From contig JAZGTH010000088.1 in the NCBI GenBank assembly GCA_036877525.1, positions 1,516,501 to 1,580,500 of the forward strand: a DNA stretch of 64,000 nucleotides, in the 5' to 3' direction. The position numbers were made by a program, and so were the translations under genes. The notes below the pieces were generated by a model that was given only the letters and a program-made list of their open reading frames with translations, made no database searches and was not told where the DNA came from. This DNA comes from Chromobotia macracanthus. Taxonomy: Eukaryota; Chordata; Actinopteri; Cypriniformes; Botiidae. Position 1 is the first letter of the stretch. Each line of letters starts with the position of its first letter. Of the stretch, positions 13,153-26,367 are shown in pieces.

Positions 13153-15140
13153 CTATTGATCGGTCTGGGATTTAAGCTTCCGTTCCCAAAGTTTCTGATG
13201 GTCTGAGAATCCCTGTTTTCCTTTATTGAAGGAATTGGGACCAGCTGATGTGGGTGTCTCCCTGAAAAATGAGAAATAGTGGAAAGATCTCTTTTATGTG
13301 GGTTATGTGTACTATAATAGCTATACGCACCAAATAGCACTGAGCAATACACATTACTACAATCAATAAAAATACAAAGTGAGGACTAGCTCAACATCTG
13401 CATAACCCAGCTAACAGTTTATGGTCGTATAAACATTTATAAACACACAAAAAAAGTAATTTTGAATGTTAAGAAAGTTAAAAACTTGCATTAATGTTAT
13501 TGCTTTGTTATAAGAACATTATTCTAATTTCTTTAATTCTGTAACAATTTAAGCGTTCTGTTACCTGTTAAAGTTTTTAATACCCACATGCTCAGCAACA
13601 TTTCAGGTTTATTCCGATTTAAATTATTTTTGAAGCATATTGTGTAAAAGTAAAATGAAAACCAACCTTCCGATATTTTTCATCCTCATCTTTGCCTCAG
13701 GTGGCATTTCCTCAGGCTCACTCTGAAACAAAGTATTGTGAAGATTAACAGCCTTTAATATATAACAGTTTTTTTTGCCAGCATAGCATATCTATGAAAA
13801 GTCAATTTGGCATGTACATGTGCATGCATGAGTCCACAAACAGACTGCATCAATATTAATCTGTCACCAATAATGCCACATACATCTTCATCTTCATTGA
13901 AAACAGATGCCAGGCCTGTCTTTTTGGCAGGTAAAGTAGGAGTGGGTTCCTTCGGTTTCTGAAATAAACAATGGAGCAACACAACATCACTTAAGGATTT
14001 GAAATTCTCCACATCAAAAATTCTTGGTAGGATAATTTGAGATATTTTATTAGCCGAGTCAAATATTGCCTACGTACACTAACTCCCAGCTTGATCAAGA
14101 TGGGGGTTGGCTTCTTCACAGGCTGGGCTGTCATACTAAACCCGGCTTTAAACATTTTCGAGGGCGCTGCCTTGCTTTTAGCTTCATCTTCTGGTTCAAT
14201 GTCATCAGCAGAGCGCTTTCTCAGCCCGTCCCCTGATGCCATGCTGGAAGAGACAGTCTTAGATTTCACACTGCTTCCCTTCTTCTCCGGTCCTGCTGGA
14301 GGCGAAACAACTTACCAAGGTGAGCGACTGTTGGCATGGAGACCAAATGTGAGCTACAGTTACCTGAAAGATGAGGGAGTCCAGGAGGACCTGCTCGGAG
14401 AACCGATGCTGAATCTACAATCCCAATTCAAACTGTTTGCACGTAATAGTGTGCACGCTCCACTTCAAAACCCAGTTTCATTAGTCTGCCTTGACTATCA
14501 GCCTGTCTTGTCTATCACTGTTTACAGGAGGTCTGAATTTACTTTGGTGTCACTATGGTACACTGAAAGCATCATATAATTGAACAATGGTAGGCTAACC
14601 ACAGATATGAATTATTGGCACACTCATACCATAACATTGACACAGAAAATGTGAAAGTTTCTCAACAGAACACACAGTACACACAGTACATGTCCTAAAA
14701 CACAGTGGTACTTTATACTGGAGTATGTCAACCATAGACATGCACAGGACACTACAAACAACCATGGTCGGTGTCCATAATAACAATAATTAAGTCTTTT
14801 TAGCTTATGAAATTAGGCATTACGAACTTAACAACGTACTGCAGAAAATGCAACAATACGACGTATTTAATGGTGTTTCTTTACATTCAATATTAGCGTT
14901 TTATTTAATCTGTTTATTCGTCAGAAATCCGTGTAGCTAGCACGCTAACTCGCGTTAGCTTGAGACTTCACCAGAAACGCTGCAGCTCTGAGACTGTGTG
15001 AGATTTCATGCGCGGAATCGTAACAAATAAATGAATGTTGTAATTGTTTTCATGCTCCAGAAGATGAGAAACGAAACATCTCTGAGAGCTTTACCTCCGT
15101 CTGCAGAAGAGCCGTCACTGCGGCGCTGCAGGCTCGCCAT
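13153..15140 (-). CDS. pcnp: PEST proteolytic signal-containing nuclear protein (PCNP), complete, 5 exons
   Basis: Coding exons in transcript order: 15140-15095, 14295-14078 (acceptor could be 3 nt later), 13958-13884, 13722-13667, 13261-13153. They total 504 nt (167 aa plus stop), against about 178 aa in mammals. Family hallmarks are in order: KSKTVSSS, then KRSADD, then the ILIKLGVSKPKEP segment, the acidic VFNEDEDSEPEEMPPEAK and MRMKNIGRETPTSAGPNSF blocks, and a C-terminal FSDHQKLWERKLKSQ. PCNP is a small nuclear PEST protein reported to be ubiquitinated by UHRF2/NIRF. Exon 1 encodes only MASLQRRSDGSSADG and lies in CpG-rich DNA. The gene converges on Mx. The extreme C-terminus is shorter than in mammals. 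Confidence 0.93.
13406..13575 (+). mobile_element. Family A element, copy 4 (pcnp intron 4)
   Basis: Begins cccagctaacagttt. Only the left half is recognisable. Confidence 0.6.
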
Positions 15141-15215
15141 CGCGTCTGCGGATCAGCTACGGAAGCCGGACAGGACGAACGCCGCCGGCGGGCGAGCGCG
15201 TTTCAGTCACCGAGC
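14930..15215 (-). promoter_or_regulatory. CpG-rich promoter and 5' region of pcnp
   Basis: The stretch around pcnp exon 1 has locally raised GC and CpG content (for example gccgccggcgggcgagcgcg near 15181), unlike the AT-rich surroundings. This suits a housekeeping promoter. A short inverted repeat gctaac-tcgc-gttagc lies near 14944, inside intron 1. No TATA box was seen. Confidence 0.5.
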
Positions 15216-15249
15216 GGTGTGCGGTAAACGATTTTATTCAGAAACCTCA

Positions 15250-16064
15250 CAGTGACCTCAAGTTACCGAGCAAGTTAACGAGATAACCCGTGAGAACTGT
15301 TGTAGAAATGATCTGTCAATCAAACCCTCCCAGAAAACGTCCTCATTCTGTGTGATGTATGGGCTTGTTTCCTCATGGGGACCTACAAATGTCCACAAGG
15401 TCAACATTTTATATGAAAACATGGACTATAGATATAAATCAAGTGTTTTTTGGCTGTTAGACTGGTCCATATTACACTTATTACAGCTATGATGTGTTGT
15501 TTTCAAACATACATGCCCATCAGCAAGTTTTGCATTTTTATTTTTATCCCCTTTTGCCACTTTGTTGCTTTTGGAAATGATGCAAGCCAGATGCGACCTC
15601 ATATCGCCCATATTAACTCCACTGTGCAGCATGCTGGACTGTGTACGCTGTGCCACCGGCCTCAGCCGTGTCTCCTACAGCATGCGTTCATGTTATTTAC
15701 TATTTCTTCTGTTTTTAATATACAGAGAAAGAATGTACTTTTGGAAAAAAGTATTTATTGTGAAATGACTGTGTGAAAATCAGGATGGGGGAATATTGGC
15801 ACACTGGCCACAGCAACGTCATGTGTCTTTAACACACAGTTAGTGGTGATATTGTGACCCTGGATGGGTGGAGAAAGAGGAAACAAACCCTCACTTCATG
15901 AGTGGCCATTTCCTTCTTCCCCAGGCTCCATCCCACTGTGGACAGTCGCCCCGGGTGGACCAGGAAGGCAGAGGATCGACTGTGTGAGGATGTAACTTCC
16001 AAAATAGGGTGGGTGAGAAAATAAACAAGGACAAAAGGGAGGGGAAAGCACAAGTGGTTTAGAA
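15250..16064. other. Intergenic DNA between pcnp and the myosin light chain gene
   Basis: The two genes are co-oriented on the minus strand. No exon-like segment was recognised. A GC-richer patch at 15900-15975 has no identified function. Confidence 0.5.
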
Positions 16065-16181
16065 GTGACATCCTAAAGTCCTTTTTATTGATTGGTCTTC
16101 ATAACAGAATGGATGTCCCGACACCATGGGGTCTGCAGATATAATTCAGTCTTCCTCACCACTCCCAGAACGGACGGCCTC
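16065..16181 (-). other. 3' UTR of the myosin light chain gene
   Basis: A minus-strand AATAAA at 16089-16084 lies about 95 nt after the stop codon, which gives a short 3' UTR as expected for a highly expressed muscle gene. Confidence 0.55.
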
Positions 16182-19100
16182 TTACACAGACATGATGTGC
16201 TTCACGAATGCTGTAAGAGAAGCACAGGAGATGTGTTAGGAAAGATCATCCACACTGGCTCACCATACAAGGTCTGAAGTCGCTTCTAAAAATAACAGTG
16301 ATGACACAGTGATGATTTAATGGCAGGTGAGATTATTATATCACTCCAGTTAGTGCCATGTTGTGCCATACACGTAGTGCTATGTGTAAAGAAAGGAATG
16401 TAACTGCATGCACTGTCATGCAATGCGCATTAAAAAGTTGCAAAGGTTCCAGATACGCACCCTCGTAGTGAACACTGCCATTCTCATCCTCCTGTCCTGC
16501 CATGAGAGCCTCAATTTCAGGCTCACTCATCTTCTCACCTGTTCATGCCGTGGAAGATAATTATTAATACATTATCATGTGTTTTTGTACATGGTACTAT
16601 GGTAGTTCTTTGTTTATTTTGGACATGTATCTTGGTAATACCACAGTATTCTTTAAAGTACATTATACATATCATACCATGGTAATCCTTCAGTACTTGT
16701 GTCAATGAACACCCCTAACTCACAAAACCTTTTCATATAGAGGTGAATACAGTAAAAACAAAATGCAGTGCTATTTTGAAAGGAGTGAACTGAGCTGGAT
16801 GGTGATGGTACAACATACAGAGAAACATCTTTAACATGTTTAAAAATCATCCCAGGATGCAGAACAGTAATCTAGAAAAAATGTGTCTACTTTGAAAAAG
16901 CTAAAAAAATAGTTTTGATTTGCTCAACACTTTATAGGAACTTTTGAATTCCCACAATTCCATCCTCACTCACCCAGCTTTAACAGAGTGAACTACATTT
17001 CCCATAATCCTCACTTACCCAGTGTTGACAGCACAATGCGCAGCTCAGCGCCCATAACTGTGCCGTTGCCCTCTTTGTCGAAGACGCGCAGACCCTCAAC
17101 GTAGTCATCGTAGGTGCCCTTCTGGATGGCGTCAACGGTCTTCAACATTGGTAGAAAAGCGTCAAAGTCGATTCTTTTGTTGGCCATATCTGTGTGTAGA
17201 TATTTTCACACATACATCACAAACCAGGTGTTGCAAACCACTTGGAATTATGTTGAGGTTTGGCCAATAGCTTTATCATGACTTTATCAGAAACTAAAGA
17301 TCTTACCATCGGCAGATGGGTCGCCCAGGATCTTCTTCACGTCTTTGTTGGTGGGGTTCTGACCCAGGGCACGCATGATGTCGGCCACCTGGTTGTAAGC
17401 CACTTTGTTGTCACCAACTCTGTCGAAGAGACCGAAGGCCTCTTTGAAGTCTGTAACAGAAGATAAAAAGAGGTCCACTTCTGTTACCTGGATGTGAATA
17501 ACCATTTTTTTATGCTAAGATGATCCAATCAAGTTTTAGAATAAGCGTGAATTATTTGTCATCATTTCTAGTGTTCCAAAATTGAGAAAAATAAACAGTA
17601 AAAACAGTTGCTGAGCAGGTACATGACAGATCATGACAGTTCAACACGGTCTCCTTATCTTACCCTGTTTATAATAATGATTAGTTTATAATAATGATTT
17701 ATAATTAAAGCTGTTGGGTCTGATTTCCTGGGAATTTTTTGACATCAGTTGACCTCAATATATGTAAAGTAACCTGCAATTCTATGTTTTAAACAGAGAT
17801 GGCGACAGAGAGAAAGAAGTTACGATTGGCAGCTTTATCAAAAAATACTGCTGTTTAAAATGTGTGAACATCGCACATAAAATTGTATATGGAAATCCCC
17901 CTTATTTTCTTACCCAAGACATTTCATGTTTGATTCACTTCAGATAAACTAAGTGTCCTAACAATGACCCCTCCCACATTTACTTTGCCAGCTGTACATG
18001 CAGGAGTGGAGGAAGAGAAATTAAAAAGAGCTTAGCAACCGCATTTCAACCAGCTGTGTAGCTCACTAAGTTGAAACTGATCCGCTGATAAAAAATAGCA
18101 TCCTACAACTTCTGTGCTCGGCAGCTGGGCCTGTGTGACGGTGTATTAAGTGTACGATGTGACAGCTGATACCCTCAGAGATCGACTCAGCTTCTGCTAT
18201 ACATGGTTATGACAGCCTTCGGCTGACCCAAGTCAAATACGAGAATGCTGACAGCTGTGTAACCTGCACCCGTGACCGGCTGCATGGTTTTTGCACCTAA
18301 CTGAGACTGTCAATTCCCTAACAGGCATGTTACTGATGAATTCTTTTTCTTGGCTTTAACGTTTTTTTCAAACATATTTTGATTATAATAGCATATAACA
18401 AATAATTCCCACACCTATATATTTACATTAATCCAAATCCACACATTTTACATTGATCAGAATCTGGTTCTGAATTAAGTCAGTCAGTCAAAAAAAGCAA
18501 TTAATCCTATAATCTATCAGGGCAAAGTCTTCCATAAATTCTATTATTGCATCCTTATGAATCTAATATGGTACATTTGCAGCATCTCAACTAAACATAT
18601 AATATATGTTTCTCTAACATTTCCATTAAATAACAAAATTTTTACTTTGAAAATTCTAAGATCGTTAAAAATATTTTTAGACCTTGTATTAATATTATTG
18701 CTTAGTTATACGAATGTTATTCAAACATGTTTTGCATTGTTTTTAAATAATACAATGTTAAAAGATGTGTTTTATAAATGTAATTTATATAATGTTAAAA
18801 AACTTTCTACTAACAATTACTGCAAGAACATTTATGATAACTTTGAGATAACATTTAAAGAATATCAGTCAACATTCTGAGAACGTTCCATGTAAACTGG
18901 GATGTTACTGTCTGAAACACTGCCAATGGATATGATTAGACCTTTTTCAACATACAAGCACAACACAACCATTTTTCACAGAACCAAAGATCATGATTAA
19001 CTCTGATGGTCAATAATAAACACTTACCCTCAATCTGGTCAGCAGTGAATTCTCCAGCCTGCCAGAAACACAACAACTGTATCAATCACACAAGGAAACG

Positions 19101-19386
19101 TGCCTGCATCTTATCATAACAAATCAATACACAACAGCCTTATATTGCTTTAAAATACAATACACTTCCAATAAAAGCGCACACATCTCCATGTTTGTAC
19201 AGCAGGGGTGTTCGTTTAATTTTCTTTAACGCAGACAAACGTTTAGTGCACTCGTCTGGTTCTTTACAAGATGCTTCACCAACTTCAAAATGAAGAAAAG
19301 GGGTCCTTTTTTTTAACAGGCTTGCTGCCAGTGTTTCAGCCAGAGGAACAGCACAAGAGGTTCAATAAAATCCAAGTACACACCAT
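16182..19386 (-). CDS. mylz3: Fast skeletal muscle myosin essential (alkali) light chain, mylz3/myl1 type, complete, 6 exons
   Basis: Coding exons in transcript order: 19386-19384 (ATG only), 19058-19028, 17450-17307, 17189-17019, 16538-16461, 16210-16182. They total 456 nt (151 aa plus stop), the length of the short alkali light chain. The protein begins MAGEFTADQIEDFKEAFGLF, then FDRVGDNKVAYNQ, GQNPTNKDVKKILGDPSAD, YVEGLRVFDKEGNGTVMG, LMAGQEDENGSVHYE and FVKHIMSV. These are the degenerate EF-hand lobes of essential light chains that clamp the first IQ motif of the myosin lever arm. The one-codon first exon is inferred: it is the only nearby ATG followed directly by a donor (gtgtgt) in the required phase, and it sits just downstream of a TATA-like box. 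The long MLC1-type N-terminus (Ala/Pro-rich) was not seen. mylz3 versus myl1 is not settled. Confidence 0.88.
17595..17837 (-). mobile_element. Family B element, copy 2 (myosin light chain intron 2)
   Basis: Reverse orientation. Contains gagatggcgacagagagaaa and agtaacctgcaattctatg, the complements of copy 1 blocks. Confidence 0.6.
18587..18901 (+). mobile_element. Family A element, copy 5 (myosin light chain intron 2)
   Basis: Full-length but diverged. It ends gaacgttccatgtaaactgg, with the right terminal repeat decayed. Confidence 0.65.
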
Positions 19387-19469
19387 GATGCAGGTTTGGG
19401 TGGAGGAGAGAGGGGCAGAAGTCAAGAAGCCGGAGTTCCAGGAGAGTGGTCCTGAACCATGGAGCAGAT

Positions 19470-19606
19470 CCTTCTTATTTATGCCATGCAGATGATGTCA
19501 CAGGGCGGATCGAGTGACACGCTGAAGCTTCTTTAACTTTCTTAGGTCAAGCTGAGGGAAGGTTGCGGCTTCTCCAGTGGAGAAATGCCACAGCAGTATT
19601 TTTAGA
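19470..19606 (-). promoter_or_regulatory. Muscle-type core promoter of the myosin light chain gene
   Basis: On the minus strand a TATA-like cataaataag lies at 19482-19473, about 90 nt before the inferred ATG at 19386. Upstream, a MEF2-like ctaaaaata lies at 19605-19597. Both arrangements are common in muscle genes. The transcription start (around 19445) is inferred. Confidence 0.45.
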
Positions 19607-22087
19607 CTTTGCCTCTAAGACTCCTTGGCTTCGGTCAGCATATTAATTTAATTATATCTCAAGTTCTGTGCACATTCTACCTTTGGCCAGAGATGAGAAG
19701 ATACAAAACCTGACTGTACCTGTTTCAGGCCTGCGAGTGTAGACGGAAACAGAACTGCACGGGAAAGTTTTTGGTTACAGCATTGATATTTTTAACTCGT
19801 AAATGGTCTTGGACACTTATATGGGTATATGGGAAGCCGAGAAAACTCCTTAAAAATGTCAAAAGCAAATGTTTGGGCAGCGAACTTACACGTTGAGCGC
19901 ATTTTTCCATAAAATATAGCTAATCAAAGGTAATAAAAATATATAGCTAATAAAAAACAACAAGTTATTAGTTTTGTAATTATGACAGAATCACATAAAA
20001 AGCCCATAAAGGGAAAAGTTTAAACGTATCAGCAAACCCAGTGAAGTTCACATCATTCTTCAGAGTTTAGTTTGAGAAGTTGTAGTGTTGTTTAGATCGA
20101 GTGAGGTTATGCAAACCGTCGTTTCTTTTCTGGGCGGCGTTTGATGGAGCTCTCCGTGGTACTGGTGCAAACACAAGTGCGCTTCAGTGATGTCTGAACA
20201 TCACAACATTACACGAGTGGCTGAATTACATTTCCATCCTCATGTGCCTTTCATCTGCTTCCCCTGTGATGGCCGTGTTTCTTTGGAAGCCATTATACAA
20301 TACACAGCAATCCATACAATCTCATAAAGCGAAAAGGCAGATATTGTTTGTTTGTTTATTTGTTTAGCACCACTGGATACAGGCACAAAACAAGACTACA
20401 CAACAGAAGAGAAATATATGCAAGATAGAAAAGCAATTCAAGCAATTTGTTGACATTAGATGAGGAGTCTTTAGTTTTTCCAAAGATAAATTCACAGTCT
20501 GTGTTTCCAGGTTGCAGTTTTGAAACGGAGAAAGCAGAGACTCTATTTGAAAACACTGGCAAAGGTTTGAAAAGCAAATGCTAGCTTAAATATAAATAGC
20601 CTATTTAGCCTTTCTCAGCCCATGCATTTAAAAATGTGACAACTGCTGTAGTTCTTTTCTGCTTTTTAAACGCTCTGTATGGACATAACAGTACAATGTT
20701 CTGTGCAGATCTCTGCTGTTTATTTCCCAGTCTGTCCTTCAAACCAACAGTACTTTCATTGCGAAGACATTCCATTCTTGCCCTAAGACTTTCAGTCTTT
20801 TGAAGGCTGAAGTCAAGTACCCAAAGTCACACCCCTGGACAGATGAGTACTATATTTAGGCAATCTCTTGGAGGTGTTGGGTTGCTCTGCAGTTCCTCTG
20901 TAAGGGGAAGGAGGCAACCTCCAGAGTCACTGACACGTCTCAGTCATAGCAAACTCCAGATCATAAAGACGCTAAGCAGCTCCGGTTACCCTGTTTGGTT
21001 CTGATCTGAGTTCAGCTTGACAGCTGTTTGTGAATGCTGTTGAAATTACATGCCACCCAACAAGACTGGACTCAGATCAGCTGGAAGGAATGTTTAAAAA
21101 AAAATGCTGTCCTGTGGGCCCAGCATTGTCCATTTGCCCTGGAGAAAGTGTGAGCCTTATTTGGGTTTGGTAGCAGGTTTTAGGGGAGAGTAAATGGATC
21201 CGCAACTCACATTTCTTATGTTTAGGCTCTTACATTTTATCTTTATATATGAAATAACAGTGAGATCCAAAAGACTGAGACTTTATGAGAAATTTCTTTG
21301 TTTGCAATTCCATTAAGTTAATACATTTTGCACAACAAATAATATTATGAGCATGGCAATTTTAGTGAATTTTTAAATGTCTTTTGCTTTATGACAGCAC
21401 ACGCTGGAGCTGTATTGACTACACCAGTATGTACAAACCCTGATGATTCAGAGCGTCCCTGCAAGCCTCCAGAATCTTCTAGAAAGCATCTGGTGTGCTT
21501 CAGTGGAAGCTAGAAAATCTCACCCTGTGTACAAATGAGTATATAAAGTCAATGTCAGAAATTTGCTTTTGATCAGCGAGACGTAGAATATGAGGTTTTC
21601 AATGCAAGCCAAAGAACAGTTTACTCAGCTTGCTGTCTGTTTAATGAAAATGAATCAATATGAGGTAGATGATTTATCATTGATAGTAAAATGAGTAACT
21701 GTGAGCTGTTTTATTTCCAGAAATACTGTAGTATAACATCTTAAAATGTTACAGACTGTGAGCAGAGAGAGAGAGACAGTATGAACTAATTCATATAGAG
21801 ATCCATTAGAGATGTATATCGCCACCTGGTGGAGAGCAGCGGTTATGAGCTGGTATGTGAAACCCCACTATTAAACGCAATGTAATGTAGAAAACATAAT
21901 TTATGTCCTTTGTAGCTTGACTTTAAAAGATTAAACGGGGCCAAACATATTGCTTATTTTGTTTTTTTTATCGCTGTGCAGATGAAAGATTGACAGAATC
22001 TAAAACAGGTTGATTTTGCAGCCCATCCTTTAAAGAGCACCAGCAGAATTATCATGAAATAATTAATATACACTCAGGCCAAAGGTA
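19607..22087. other. Gene-free region upstream of the myosin light chain gene
   Basis: No coding exon recognised. It could hold muscle enhancers, which cannot be shown from sequence alone. Confidence 0.45.
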
Positions 22088-22340
22088 TTCATAAATAAAT
22101 GCACACTTATGAATAAATGCACACTTATGAATAAATGCACACTTATAAATAAATGCACACTTATGAATAAATGCACACTTATGAATAAATGCACACTTAT
22201 AAATAAATGCACACTTATGAATAAATGCACACTTATGAATAAATGCACACTTATAAATAAATGCACACTTATGAATAAATGCACACTTATAAATAAATGC
22301 ACACTTATGAATAAATGCACACTTATGAATAAATGCACAA
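22088..22340. repeat. 18-bp tandem repeat, about 14 units
   Basis: Unit aataaatgcacacttatg and variant ..cttataa. The variants follow mostly a two-plus-one order, a higher-order period of 54 bp. Open frames on both strands (period 6 residues) are by-products. Confidence 0.95.
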
Positions 22341-22504
22341 AACTGCCCACACTGAAGTTGTTCTCGTCTGCTCGCACGACTCACTGTCGCCATCTAGTGT
22401 GAAGGAGGAGAAGTGCTTTACTTCGAGAAATCAGCACAAAACTAAAACACTGTTGTGGGACTTTCAGTGTCACTTGTGATGAAGGTGGATTGTGAAGATA
22501 ACCA

Positions 22505-22827
22505 GCCAGATAACAACTGTATGTTGTTAGAACATTTCCCTAACGTTTCCATTAAGTGTCAGAAACATTAAAAATGTTATATTGACAGATCTAGGCATGT
22601 TCAAAATGTCCTTTTTGCGTTGCTTTAACATTATTGCTGCTTGATTGTAAGGACTTATTCAAACTTTTTTTAACTGTGCCACATTTATAAAACGTTCCAC
22701 TCACAACTTAAGAATAATGATTTGGATATACATGATATATAACGTAGAAATGTTCTGCTAACATTACTGCAAAAACATTCTTTGGTAACGTTGAGAGAAC
22801 TTCTAGAGAACGTTCCATGTGAGCTGG
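22505..22827 (+). mobile_element. Family A element, copy 6
   Basis: Runs from ccagataacaactgt to gttccatgtgagctgg and is near full length, with mutated termini. Confidence 0.65.
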
Positions 22828-23990
22828 CGGAGAGATCTCGACTAGAGCCCTCAATCCTCAGCACACAAACCTCCGCTAAATTGAGTTATGAAAATTTGAT
22901 CAGGATGTTAATGCAAAAATGGCCGGCACAGTCCACTCCTCCCACCGCCAACAATGTGGATAATCAGCCTGCCGCTCTTCTGCTTAATGGAAGCCATGAA
23001 GGATCTCAGCTGGAATACTGATCGCCTATGAGCCTCAGAGATAAAGTTCAGAGACGTGTTGGTGAGACAGCAGCTATGGTACGGCAGTTTGAACAGCTCG
23101 GACATTGTGAGTGAAGAGGTCTGAGCTTGCTGGTCCTTATATCTGAATATCTGTAGCATTGTTACTCTAGCTGTCACTGGTTAAGAGTTTGGAGGCTGAA
23201 CAATATGAGAGCTAATTGCACAGGTCTGATCTCTCTTTCAGCACGCAGAAATGTTTTCAACATCCAGCACTTACAGATGACTATGAAAAGCCCTGAGTGT
23301 GTTCACTTTAAACAAAGGATTTTGGTCTGGGGAGATACTGGAGTTCTGAATTATAGAGGATGAAAAACACCTATAGGTGGCAGTATTGTCATAAGCACAG
23401 CCTGCATCTAAACCCCACAGCTTACCACAAGCTCCGTCTGGCGCGACTCCTGCCTCTCAAATGTTCTTTGTCTCCCCTCAACAAAGTAAAATCCCCTCCC
23501 TGAAACTCCACCTGTGATATCAGCGCCTCACCAGGCAGTCTGTGTTCATTCAGCAGACCGGTATCCACCCCACCTTTTCAAACGTCTCCCCCCGTCAGTC
23601 TGGCCCCTACTGAGCCGCTAATGGTTCATAAATAAATTGTGTACCTCATCACCTGCATTAACTTCCTACTTCTGCCCCTCGGAAACAAAAAGGTCTGGCT
23701 TGTGTCGGCTCTTTAGACTGCTCAGCCTTCCTAATCAGAGAGCCATGCTAACAGGCTCTGAATGGACTGAATAAACAGACTCCTCATTACAGAGGAAGTT
23801 GATTTAATTGCGTGGGGGCTGAGCGTCCCCGTCTGACGGCCCAGCTGGGAGAACTCTTAATCAGGGGTAAAGCCAAACTCACTGTTCCACACACCTGAAG
23901 CTGCCAACCAGAATGAGAGGAGCAAGAGATAAAAAACAAGAGGAGGGAGAGAATGGAGAGATGATGTGAGAAGACCACACTGTCAGTCAT

Positions 23991-24029
<39 letters not shown>

Positions 24030-24545
24030 ACTTATGCTCAAACTTTTCTTTAAACATACAGTCACAGACGGCTGCCCTCATGATGGAAAAGATCAATTAA
24101 AAATTAATTATGGAAACATGAAGTGGAGTGTATCTTTCCCCCTCAGAATACAAGGTCATGCAGGAATACTTTCATTTATCAATACATAATCCTGACGTGT
24201 AACCTATAGCAGATCATGTCTGTCTGTCTGTCTGTCTATACACATGGTTTTACTTCAGTGTCATAACTGTAAAGATTTGATTCAGATTCTGACAGAATGG
24301 ACCAACCTACTTAAAAATCATCTCTGTGACTCTGCATCTCTCCCGCAAGGTTTAAATCCTGAACTTCACATGAAGCTGACAGTGTTTATGTCTCATCATG
24401 GAAGTTTCCTGTGTCACAAGCACTCAATATGGTCTTGACAGAAGTGTAGAAGACTCTTATGAGTCTCAGTACATTGTGAAAGCTAAGCACTGTCGTGTCA
24501 TATATAGCACATGAATAGAATAGCTTTAATTGTAGGTCTGTAGTA
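22828..24545. other. Gene-free region
   Basis: No recognised exon. It contains (GA)n at 23994 and a short (TGTC)n at about 24219. Confidence 0.45.
23994..24023. repeat. (GA)n microsatellite
   Basis: About 15 GA units. Confidence 0.95.
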
Positions 24546-24760
24546 AAGAACCATTTTTGGTTCCCCAAAAAACCTTTGTCAAAGGTTCTTTAACCAGCCA
24601 TTTATTTCTTACTTTTTGTAGACTAAAGAACCCTTTTTCCACTACAATGAACCTTTTGTGAGGAAGAAAAGTTTTATGAATATTAAAGTTTCTTTTAGGA
24701 ACCATACAGCCAACAATGGGTCTTCTATGACATTGTGTAGCACCTTTTCACAAATCTGAT
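24546..24760. repeat. Family D (aaagaacc) fold-back-like repeat, copy 1
   Basis: Many direct and inverted aagaacc/ggttctt words, and the block ctatgacattgtgtagcac, shared with the copy at 39985-40235. Non-coding. Confidence 0.65.
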
Positions 24761-24784
24761 CATAGTTTCTAACATTGAAGAGAT

Positions 24785-24964
24785 TTCCAGGCAAAAATGT
24801 TAAAAACACCCAGTTTTATAGACGTTGTTGTCTAAAAAACTGTTCCAGTAACAACTTAAGAATAGCATTTTTGATATATATAATATATAACATCAACTGA
24901 CAACTTTGAGAGAACTTTAAGAGAATGTTAGCCAATGTTTTGAGAATGTACCCTGTTAGCTGGG
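24785..24964 (+). mobile_element. Family A element, copy 7 (3' part)
   Basis: Ends gaatgtaccctgttagctggg. The left end is truncated. Confidence 0.6.
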
Positions 24965-25400
24965 CACACTCCTGGTTTTGTTTCTGTAGTAAATGTATTA
25001 CATTCAGGATGACTGGATAATTTTAATCTTTAACTAATCATTACATTAAGCTGATTATTAACTGTTTAATTAGCTGGTGTCATGGGTGACAGTGTTTTAA
25101 ACAGTTTTTAAATTGCTTACACACTGTTTTTATGTATTCCTTAATATTTGCTTTATTTGGCTGTGTTGGAACCTTATTCTTCCAACTGACAGAAGAGGCT
25201 GGTGTTAAATAGTGAAGATAATTCTGTGCTAGTGGTGACATTTAAAGCATTCCCTTGAGTCAGGCAGAAGGGAATCACACACTGCTGAGAAAGTGCTCTT
25301 GAATTGTCTTTGAAAATGATACCCAAGTTTAGCTGCTCTTAAATGAATTACATAAAACCTCTTAAACATGCAATGTCATGCACACACAGACACACACACA

Positions 25401-25527
<127 letters not shown>

Positions 25528-26319
25528 GATGTTTGTATGGTGTATATATATATATAAAACATATATAACAGTAGCATCATTTGCCTGTGTATATGAGCAG
25601 ATGTGACATTAAACTAAATGAAATGTAAATTTCCCAACATGTGAGGAATGACTGTTGCTTTCTTTATAAGCTCCTTTACACTGTATTAAATTCCTATTAA
25701 GATTCTCTTTGTGTTTTCAGTTACACTGATTGATTAATGGGCGTACAGCAGCACTGGTGTGCTTTTAAAAGCTGATCATTTAGCTCTGCTAACGGTGGGC
25801 CGAGCAGCCCCCAGTGCACCGCTCAGAGCTCACTGCTTATCTGTCTGTAACTGAACACAAAGACACACAGTGAATTTCAAACCAACCCCACAGTCCCTCA
25901 GCAGCCACTCCTCAGTCATTCTTCTGCTGCCATGAGGTTCACACAGCTCCACTGTTCTGCACGTGTTGCTGTGGAATATCTTGAGTCTTACATGTTACTC
26001 TGTTGATAATATGAGCAGAAATATACAAGGTTATTATTCCTGTTATTATTACGTCAACATGAAATCAAAATAGTCTCTAAGGCATGTTCCTGCTCTGGCG
26101 CACAGACCATCTTATTAATCTTTATTCAAGACATAGCAACTGAAATGACTCTGCTTTTAGATGATGTCATACATCACTCCTATTTTTAACTACTCCACCA
26201 ACTAGCCAAACAAGCAAACACACAAACAAGCAAAGCAAACTGACTAACTGATTAACTGTATCACATTTTAGATGACATCACACAATTTTTTAACCCCCCC
26301 AAAAAAAAAAAAATTTTTA

Positions 26320-26367
<48 letters not shown>

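Noticed and set aside
13056..13352. 98-codon minus-strand frame at the pcnp 3' end
   Set aside because: A shifted-frame shadow of pcnp exon 5; the correct frame (ETPTSAGPNSF to stop at 13153) fits splice phase and family.
14037..14579. 180-codon plus-strand frame over pcnp exon 2
   Set aside because: It is antisense to a clear pcnp exon, which has family hallmarks and splice sites on the other strand.
22052..22402. Open frames of 97-113 codons on both strands with hexapeptide repeats
   Set aside because: A by-product of the 18-bp satellite; simultaneously open on both strands and in two minus frames.
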